Positions 57,878-64,000 of a DNA stretch of 64,000 bases are shown here, piece by piece. Within the stretch, counting starts at the first letter, position 1. Every line of letters starts with the position of its first letter. Under the pieces are notes generated by a model. It was given only the letters and a program-made list of their open reading frames with translations, searched no databases and was not told the origin of the DNA. Source of the DNA: CAYRDC01 sp964422925 (GTDB taxonomy: Bacteria > Bacteroidota > Bacteroidia > Chitinophagales > S012-47); assembly GCA_964422925.1 (NCBI GenBank), contig CAYRDC010000001.1:62001-126000 (forward strand). The letters run 5' to 3'. Both the position numbers and the translations under genes were made by a program.

Positions 57878-59835
57878 TTCGGCTTTCGGTTATAATTGTA
57901 AATTATAATGTAAAGTACTTCCTGGAGCAGGCCCTGGTTTCTATTCGGAAGGCTGTTCCCGGCATCCCGGCCGAAGTGTTTGTAGTGGATAACGCTTCCA
58001 CGGACGGCAGCCCGGAAATGGTGTCCCAAAAATTTCCGGAAGTTCATTTGATCCAAAATAAGCAGAACACTGGGTTTTCCGCGGCTAACAACCAGGCCAT
58101 TCGCCAGGCCAAAGGAGATTATATCCTGCTGCTGAACCCGGATACAGTGCTGGAAGAAGACACCCTGACCCTTTGCGTCCGGTTTATGGACAAGCACCCG
58201 GAAGCCGGAGGCCTTGGCGTCAAAATGCTGGACGGGAAAGGCAACTACCTGCCGGAGTCGAAGCGGGGGTTTCCAACACCTTTCGTGGCTTTTTGCAAAG
58301 CCTTTGGGCTGACCGCTTTGTTCCCGAAATCAAAAATCTTTGCCCGCTATTACCTCGGCCACATGGATCCGGACCAGACACACGAGGTGGAAGTGCTGGC
58401 CGGGGCCTTTATGATGCTACGTAAATCGGTGCTGGATGAAATCGGCCTGCTGGATGAACAGTTCTTCATGTACGGGGAGGACATAGACCTTTCGTACCGC
58501 ATCATCCGGGCCGGGTATAAGAACTATTATTTCCCGGAAGCCCGGATCATACACTACAAAGGGGAAAGCACCAAAAAAGGGAGCCTGAATTACGTCCGCC
58601 TTTTTTACAAGGCTATGATCCTGTTTGCCCGGAAGCATTTCAAAAAAGGGCGCGCGGGTGTATTTACCTTTTTTATTCAGATGGCAGTTTACCTTCGGGC
58701 TATAGTCACAGTATTTTCCAAGCTGGCAAGCAGGATATGGCTGCCACTTCTTGACGCGGGCGCTCTGTATGGAGGTATTTACTTCATCAAGGAATATTGG
58801 GAAACCAACATCAAGGAAGCGGTTTCTTATTATCCCCGGGAATTTATGCTGTACGTGGTGCCTGCTTACATACTGGTTTGGCTCGGTACGTTTTTTTTCA
58901 GTGGCGGATACGACCGTCCCTACCGGGTATCGAAAGCGGTACGCGGCATCCTGGTTGGCACGGTCATTATTTCGGCCATGTACGGTTTCCTGAATGAATC
59001 TTACCGTTTTTCCCGGGCCATTATTTTGCTGGGAGCCTCCTGGGCGCTGGTGGAAGCCATACTCACAAGGTCATTATACCATTTGCTGCGATACGGGCGT
59101 ATTTCCCCGGATGCCCCGGGCCGTAAAAGAGTATTGATTGCCGGGCATGAAAAAGAAGCCCAGCGCGCCCTGAGCCTGCTGACCCAGGCCGGGGCCGAAC
59201 GCCAGTTAATCGGGTTTGTAGCTCCGGAGGGCAGCAATTACAACAATCAATCCTTCGTAGGCGATATATCCGAACTGGAGGACCTTGCCGGGGTGTATGA
59301 AGCCGATGAAGTGATTTTTTGTTCCAGAGATATCCCGGTTCAAACCATTATCCAGTGGATGACACAGCTCGGCCACCGCCTTGACTTTAAAATTGTTCCC
59401 GAAGACAGCACGGGTATTATCGGCAGCAATTCCAAAAACCGGGCAGGCGACCTGTTTGCCATAGATCTGAACCTCAGCATAGACACCCCGATGAGCCGCA
59501 GGAACAAACGTGTGCTGGATTTGGGGCTTTGCGTAGCCCTGTTGCCCTTCCTGCCGTTTATCTGGGTGGTTGTGTCCGGATGGTTTAACTTGCTGAAAAA
59601 CTGGTTTTTGGTACTGGCAGGGAAAAAATCCTGGGTCGGGTACGCATCCGGCAACGGCCAGCTGCACAATTTGCCGGCCATCCGGCCCGGGGTGCTTACG
59701 CCCATGGATTCCTTTCCGAACCTACGCAACGGGAATAACACCCTGTACCGGGTCAACCTGTTGTACGCCAAGGATTACACCCCCTGGAAGGACCTGAATA
59801 TCTTCTGGAAAAATTTCAGGAAGCTCGGCCGGTAG
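57874..59835 (+). CDS. GT2 glycosyltransferase with membrane and Rossmann-like C-terminal extension
   Basis: 653 residues. The GT-A domain is at the N-terminus: SVIIVNYNVKYFLEQAL, VFVVDNASTDGSPEM, LLLNPDTVLEEDTL and DEQFFMYGEDIDLSYRIIRAGY (DxD-like region and acceptor base). About residues 265-395 hold several membrane helices. A Rossmann-like part follows (KRVLIAGHEKEAQRALSLLTQAG), and a last hydrophobic segment lies near 545-570. The second half resembles the N-terminal part of polyprenyl-phosphate glycosylphosphotransferases but lacks their catalytic block. A role in surface polysaccharide synthesis is likely. It is coupled to recR, which is odd. Confidence 0.85.
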   Translation: MIRLSVIIVNYNVKYFLEQALVSIRKAVPGIPAEVFVVDNASTDGSPEMVSQKFPEVHLIQNKQNTGFSAANNQAIRQAKGDYILLLNPDTVLEEDTLTLCVRFMDKHPEAGGLGVKMLDGKGNYLPESKRGFPTPFVAFCKAFGLTALFPKSKIFARYYLGHMDPDQTHEVEVLAGAFMMLRKSVLDEIGLLDEQFFMYGEDIDLSYRIIRAGYKNYYFPEARIIHYKGESTKKGSLNYVRLFYKAMILFARKHFKKGRAGVFTFFIQMAVYLRAIVTVFSKLASRIWLPLLDAGALYGGIYFIKEYWETNIKEAVSYYPREFMLYVVPAYILVWLGTFFFSGGYDRPYRVSKAVRGILVGTVIISAMYGFLNESYRFSRAIILLGASWALVEAILTRSLYHLLRYGRISPDAPGRKRVLIAGHEKEAQRALSLLTQAGAERQLIGFVAPEGSNYNNQSFVGDISELEDLAGVYEADEVIFCSRDIPVQTIIQWMTQLGHRLDFKIVPEDSTGIIGSNSKNRAGDLFAIDLNLSIDTPMSRRNKRVLDLGLCVALLPFLPFIWVVVSGWFNLLKNWFLVLAGKKSWVGYASGNGQLHNLPAIRPGVLTPMDSFPNLRNGNNTLYRVNLLYAKDYTPWKDLNIFWKNFRKLGR

Positions 59836-60967
59836 TTTCCGGTAATCCATTGATAACCTTTTCATAGTACTCGAGGTAGCGGGGAATAATTTTCCGGATA
59901 TCATACTTTTTGGCTTGTTCCAGAGCATTTTCCCGGAAACGTTTCAACTTTTCCGGGTTATTCAATACATCCAGGGCATAATTTGCCATCTGGTCAATAG
60001 CACCCGGGGGAGCCAAAAAGCCGGTTTTGCCGTGAATGTTGATTTCGCCCAGGCCGCCAATATTGGAAGAAATGACGGGAACCTCGCAGGCCATTGCCTC
60101 CAGGGCTGCCAGGCCGAAACTTTCATGTTCTGAAGGGATTAAAAACAAATCACCGATGGCCAGTATTTCTTCTATGTCATGCTGATAACCCAGAAACTGC
60201 ACCCGGTTTTCCAGATTAAGTTCCCGGACCAGCTGTCGACAGTTATCCAGTTCCGGTCCCTCACCCACCAGCAAGAGCCTGGCCGGAATTTCCTTAACCA
60301 CCTGACTGAAAACCCGGATTACAATATCGACCCGCTTCAGCCTACGGAAATTACTCACATGGACCAGGATTTTTTCCTCGTCCCTTGCGAAATTCTGCCG
60401 AAGAGACATTCTATCCTTTTTCCGGAAACGTCCGAAATGGACAAAATTAGGAATCACTTCAATGGGGCGCGTTATGTTAAAATACTCAAGGGTTTCTCTT
60501 TTCAGGCTTTCAGACACACAGGTTACCCCATCCGACTGATTTATGGAAAAAGTTACAACAGGAATATAACTGTGGTGCCGGCCTACGAGGGTAATATCGG
60601 TGCCGTGCAGGGTAGTGATCACCGGCAATCTGTATCCGGAATCCTGTAAAATCTGCCGCGCCATATACGCTGTGGCGGCATGGGGAATTGCGTAATGCAC
60701 ATGCAGCAAATCGAGCTGGTGTGATAAGGCTACATCCACTATTTTGCTGGCCAGAGCAGATTCATAAGGAGCGTGTTCGAATAATGGATAATCGGCAAAG
60801 CGTACTTTATGAAAAGACACATTGGCAGGTAAAGATTCCAGCCTGGCAGGTTGCCGGTAAGCAATAAAGTGCACCTGATGTCCTATTTCAGCCATGGCCA
60901 ATCCTAACTCGGTGGCTACTACACCGCTTCCCCCAAAGGTCGGATAACAGACTATTCCAATATTCAT
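59816..60967 (-). CDS. bshA: N-acetyl-alpha-D-glucosaminyl L-malate synthase BshA
   Basis: 383 residues, GT4 family. MNIGIVCYPTFGGSGVVATELGLAMAEIGHQVHFIAYRQPARL is diagnostic of BshA; the C-terminal donor site has VSNFRRLKRVDIVIRVFSQV and PSEHESFGLAALEAMACEVPVISSNIGGLGEI (the EX7E motif). It carries out the first step of bacillithiol synthesis in the cytosol. It overlaps the 3' end of the GT2 gene by 20 bases, tail to tail, and lies four bases after the GH3 gene. Confidence 0.95.
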   Translation of the reverse strand: MNIGIVCYPTFGGSGVVATELGLAMAEIGHQVHFIAYRQPARLESLPANVSFHKVRFADYPLFEHAPYESALASKIVDVALSHQLDLLHVHYAIPHAATAYMARQILQDSGYRLPVITTLHGTDITLVGRHHSYIPVVTFSINQSDGVTCVSESLKRETLEYFNITRPIEVIPNFVHFGRFRKKDRMSLRQNFARDEEKILVHVSNFRRLKRVDIVIRVFSQVVKEIPARLLLVGEGPELDNCRQLVRELNLENRVQFLGYQHDIEEILAIGDLFLIPSEHESFGLAALEAMACEVPVISSNIGGLGEINIHGKTGFLAPPGAIDQMANYALDVLNNPEKLKRFRENALEQAKKYDIRKIIPRYLEYYEKVINGLPETTGRAS

Positions 60968-60971
60968 GATG

Positions 60972-63938
60972 CTAATGGATGTTTAGGGAATCTGTCATCC
61001 CCAATGCCAATTGCTCCTCATAAGTTCCTTTCGATAGGGATTGGTAAATTATATCCTGTATCCGGGTCCGGATATTTTCGCTAATCAGCTTTTTGTTATC
61101 GGCCGTTGGGTGTATCCGGTTTGACAGAAATACATACACCACCTCATATTCGGGATCTGCCCATACACAGCAACCGGTAAATCCGGTGTGCCCGAAAGTC
61201 TTCAGCGAAACGAGTTTGCTGGTCGGCCCAATGGCTTCCGGGTCCGGTTCGGGTTTGTCAAAACCCAATCCCCTGCGGCTCCGGTTATTTTGCCGGGCTG
61301 TGAATAATTGTACGGTTTTATCCTTCAGGTATCTTTTCCCGCCATACAATCCCTTGTTCAGCAGCATTTGCATAAGAATGGCCAGGTCTTCTGCCGTAGA
61401 GAAAAGTCCGGCATGGCCACTGACCCCGCCCAGCATGGCCGCCCCCGGGTCGTGCACATAGCCGTGAACCAGTTGCCTCCGGAATATGGTATCTAGTTCT
61501 GTAGGTACAATCTGGTTTCGGGGAAACTTCTCCAGCGGGCGGAAAGTCGTATGGTACATGCCCAGAGGCAGGTAAAACTTCTCCTGGACAAATTCCTCCA
61601 GCGGACGGTTGGTGAGCTTCTCAACAATTTTCCTCAACAGGTAAAAACCCAGGTCACTGTATTTGTACCGTCCCTTAGGCTTCAATTCCGCCTCCCTTAT
61701 CAACTTGAATATAGTATCCGGATAGTCATTCCTGATATACAAATGGTCTGCTACCTGAATGGTATAAGGTGGCTCCTGGGTCTCGCAATAATATTCGCTA
61801 AAGATACTATCGGCAACAGTTGCCGCATAAAAAGGAATCCAGGGTTTCAGCCCGGCTGTATGGGTCATCACATCCCGGATAAGCAACCGGCCCAGGGTAG
61901 TATTTTTCAAATCATCCAGGTAATAATCCAAGGTCTTGTATGGACTGAACAGGCCCCGGTCATAGAGATACATCAGGGACAAAGTTGTGGCGGCTACCTT
62001 AGTGATGGAAGCCACATCATACAAATCATTCCGGTCAACTTTCAGACGCTTGTCATAGGTAAAATAACCGAAAGCATGGTTGTAAATAACTTTCCCCTTG
62101 ACAGCCACCAGCACCTGGCAGCCTGGAGTGGCTTTCAGGTCAATGGCTTCCCGGGCGATCCGGGTAATGCCGGCCAGTGCCATGGACGAAATACCTACAG
62201 CTTCAGGCAGGCTAAAACTTAAACGAAGCACTTCTTTCCGCTCCAGGCCTGTCCCAAAGGGATATTCAAAACCGGCACTTACTGGTATAGCCCCCTCCAG
62301 GGGTATCCCCCCGAACAAGGCCTGTGCAGCCAGATCCTGGTAATCCGTATCATCCCCGTAAGCCACCAAAACGGTTTCCAGACCAGGGAATAAACCCAAA
62401 CTGTATGGGGAGCCGAAAAGGCAGAGCACCAGACGGTGCTGATCGTTCAGCCGCTGCAGAAACTGTTGGGCCTGGGCCGTAACGCCATAATTCCGGGAAT
62501 ACCACCGGCTCATTCCAAACAAGCCGGTAACGACATGATCGTATTTGGAAAGGGCTTTCTGTAAACGATCCCATTCGGCCCTTGATGCCTCCTTACTGAT
62601 ACGGAACACATCAAAAGGTGCATAAGCTGAAAGGCGGGCAGCAAACGTACTATTGTCACCGCCCCCGATGGTCAGCACGGCAAACCGCTTACGGCTGATT
62701 TGCCGGAAAGGGATCAGGTTCTCCTTGTCCTGCGCCAGGGTCAGTGCACTGGCAATTAATTTTCGCTTGAGCACCCGGACATAAGGATTATCCAAAGCGT
62801 ATACGAGAGCACTGTCGCTTACGGGTTGATAATGGTCGAGGCCGGCAAAGGCTTTAGCCAGCAGAATGCGCCTGACGTGCTCATCCAGCTGCTCTGCTGA
62901 AAGGATACCCTGATTGATAGCATCCTTAATGCGATAAATAGCTGCAGGAATATCCTTCGGAAACAGCAAAATGTCGTTTCCAGCCAGCAGGGCTTGCAGT
63001 TCCACATCCCCCGGCCGCTCGGCCTCGCCAGCTCCTTTCATTGTCAGGGCATCTGTAATCACCAAGCCGTCAAAACCCATCCGGCTGCGCAATAGCCCGT
63101 TAATAACCACGGGTGAGAGGGAGCTCGGCAAGTTTTCTTCCTGCTCCAGGGCGGGAACCAGCAAATGCGCGCTCATAATGCTCATCAAACCCTGAGAAAT
63201 CAAAATCCGGTAAGGGAACAACTCCACGGAATCCAGCCGGGCACGGTCGGCATGGATTACCGGCAGCGTTTTATGAGAATCCTTGTCGGTATCCCCGTGG
63301 CCCGGGAAATGTTTGGCGCAGGCAATGATCCCATGGTCCTGAAGCCCTTTCATGTACATCAGCCCGCGCAGGGTGACATTGTACCTGTTTTCCCCGAAAC
63401 TGCGGTCATTGATTACAGGATTGAGCGGGTTATTGTTCACATCCACCACGGGCGCCAGGTTCAGGTGTACACCCAGCAGTTTGCACTGGCGGGCTACTTC
63501 CTCGGCAAAGTCGTAAATCAGGTCGGGGTTTTTAACCGCTCCCAGGGTTAATTGCCTTGGGAAAACCAGTGTACTGTCGAGCCGCATGGCCGGGCCCCAT
63601 TCCGCGTCCTGGGCTACAAGAAGGGGAATATTGCTAACGCTTTGAAAATGATTTATAAAATGCACCTGCCGTACAGGTCCACCCTGCATAAAAATAATAC
63701 CCCCGATATGGTATTCCTTGATCAGCCGGTCCACTTCCGCTATCCCCTTTTTCCCCCGGTTGCTGTAGGCGGGCACCATAAACAACTGGCCGATTTTTTC
63801 CTCTACGGTCAGGGAGCGCAGTATACTGTCAGCCCATGCCGTATCAATCTCGGGCGCTGGATTTGCTGCCGGTAATAAAATGGAAAAGCCGGAAAGCAGG
63901 GAAATGAAAAAGAATCGAATGATGGTTTTACCAGACAT
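60972..63938 (-). CDS. GH3 beta-N-acetylglucosaminidase fused to a serine hydrolase (beta-lactamase fold)
   Basis: 988 residues from the ATG at 63938, which gives a signal peptide. The GH3 domain (about 30-390) has KHFPGHGDTDKDSHKTLP (209-226, NagZ-type His/Asp) and the nucleophile Asp296 (VITDALTM). A GH3 C-terminal-like part follows (about 400-560). From about 570 a class C beta-lactamase-type domain starts: S644-I-T-K647, Y-S-D near YKYSDLGFYLLRK, and the HTG motif TFGHTGFTGCC. It would act on muropeptides or glycans in the periplasm or at the surface. bshA follows after four bases. Confidence 0.92.
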   Translation of the reverse strand: MSGKTIIRFFFISLLSGFSILLPAANPAPEIDTAWADSILRSLTVEEKIGQLFMVPAYSNRGKKGIAEVDRLIKEYHIGGIIFMQGGPVRQVHFINHFQSVSNIPLLVAQDAEWGPAMRLDSTLVFPRQLTLGAVKNPDLIYDFAEEVARQCKLLGVHLNLAPVVDVNNNPLNPVINDRSFGENRYNVTLRGLMYMKGLQDHGIIACAKHFPGHGDTDKDSHKTLPVIHADRARLDSVELFPYRILISQGLMSIMSAHLLVPALEQEENLPSSLSPVVINGLLRSRMGFDGLVITDALTMKGAGEAERPGDVELQALLAGNDILLFPKDIPAAIYRIKDAINQGILSAEQLDEHVRRILLAKAFAGLDHYQPVSDSALVYALDNPYVRVLKRKLIASALTLAQDKENLIPFRQISRKRFAVLTIGGGDNSTFAARLSAYAPFDVFRISKEASRAEWDRLQKALSKYDHVVTGLFGMSRWYSRNYGVTAQAQQFLQRLNDQHRLVLCLFGSPYSLGLFPGLETVLVAYGDDTDYQDLAAQALFGGIPLEGAIPVSAGFEYPFGTGLERKEVLRLSFSLPEAVGISSMALAGITRIAREAIDLKATPGCQVLVAVKGKVIYNHAFGYFTYDKRLKVDRNDLYDVASITKVAATTLSLMYLYDRGLFSPYKTLDYYLDDLKNTTLGRLLIRDVMTHTAGLKPWIPFYAATVADSIFSEYYCETQEPPYTIQVADHLYIRNDYPDTIFKLIREAELKPKGRYKYSDLGFYLLRKIVEKLTNRPLEEFVQEKFYLPLGMYHTTFRPLEKFPRNQIVPTELDTIFRRQLVHGYVHDPGAAMLGGVSGHAGLFSTAEDLAILMQMLLNKGLYGGKRYLKDKTVQLFTARQNNRSRRGLGFDKPEPDPEAIGPTSKLVSLKTFGHTGFTGCCVWADPEYEVVYVFLSNRIHPTADNKKLISENIRTRIQDIIYQSLSKGTYEEQLALGMTDSLNIH

Positions 63939-64000
63939 AGGACTACCTGCAAAGGACAAGAAAATAATTTAATGCCGTCTGAAACGGCCTGGATAAATTT

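Noticed and set aside
1..64000. CRISPR arrays, tRNA or rRNA genes
   Set aside because: I saw no regularly spaced repeats, no cloverleaf-like TTCRA context with paired acceptor ends, and no rRNA-like sequence.

Overview
The window is a chromosomal segment of a Bacteroidota bacterium. Several things show this: a type IX secretion/gliding locus (gldJ, a porP/sprF paralogue, porU, porV), a second gliding gene (gldB), secreted proteins with type A and type B T9SS sorting tails, families typical of the phylum (DUF5606, DUF6089, viroplasmin-domain RNase H, BshA), and TAnnTTTG -7 promoter boxes upstream of many starts. Most of the window is close to 50% GC and densely packed. I saw no rRNA, tRNA, CRISPR array, transposase or phage gene. 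I cannot place the organism below phylum with confidence.

Layout. 1-567: tail of a PKD-domain T9SS cargo protein. 772-4667: a secreted redox cassette made of a Met-rich alpha-barrel-like protein, a type-1-copper/carboxypeptidase-regulatory-like protein and a membrane-anchored dihaem cytochrome c. 4736-8963: a BASS transporter, a PlsC-type acyltransferase and HtpG. About 9.0-14.25 kb: an accessory island holding two T9SS cargo genes (Asp-box and SBBP beta-propellers). It is flanked by intergenic repeats and has an AT-rich core (about 22-30% GC in sampled stretches) whose edges lie inside the reading frames. 14.25-19.5 kb: an ion transporter, an MscS channel, an arginase-fold protein with a damaged metal site, and MurF. 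19.5-27.5 kb: the T9SS core locus murF-gldJ-porP<>porU-porV, followed by ispF.

28-41 kb: a metallo-hydrolase, a three-part TolB-like outer-membrane protein, a DMT transporter, yicC, an ABC exporter pair, gmk, apaG, gldB, an outer-membrane barrel, nadE, pdxH and a carboxypeptidase-regulatory-like protein. 41-54.7 kb: uvrB, DUF5606, an M3 oligopeptidase, a minus-strand group (hotdog protein, small membrane protein, RNase H, haem-motif T9SS cargo), a second compact minus-strand operon (sodium-solute symporter, LOG family, M23 peptidase, Bcp peroxiredoxin), DUF6089 and a TM2/OB-fold protein. 54.7-64 kb: a large type B T9SS cargo, recR, a GT2 glycosyltransferase, bshA and a GH3/beta-lactamase fusion.

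How the genes work together. PorU (sortase) and PorV (shuttle), with GldJ and GldB, would export and anchor cargo such as the five T9SS-tailed proteins in the window. The cargo island looks like a fast-changing surface-protein locus. One cargo gene there has its signal peptide interrupted at a run of eight C (coding strand), so it is either a phase-variable gene or an assembly error. Other points worth attention are the copper/haem cassette, a terminator hairpin whose 3' arm is also the ribosome-binding site of nadE, and abutting divergent promoters between gldB and a barrel gene.
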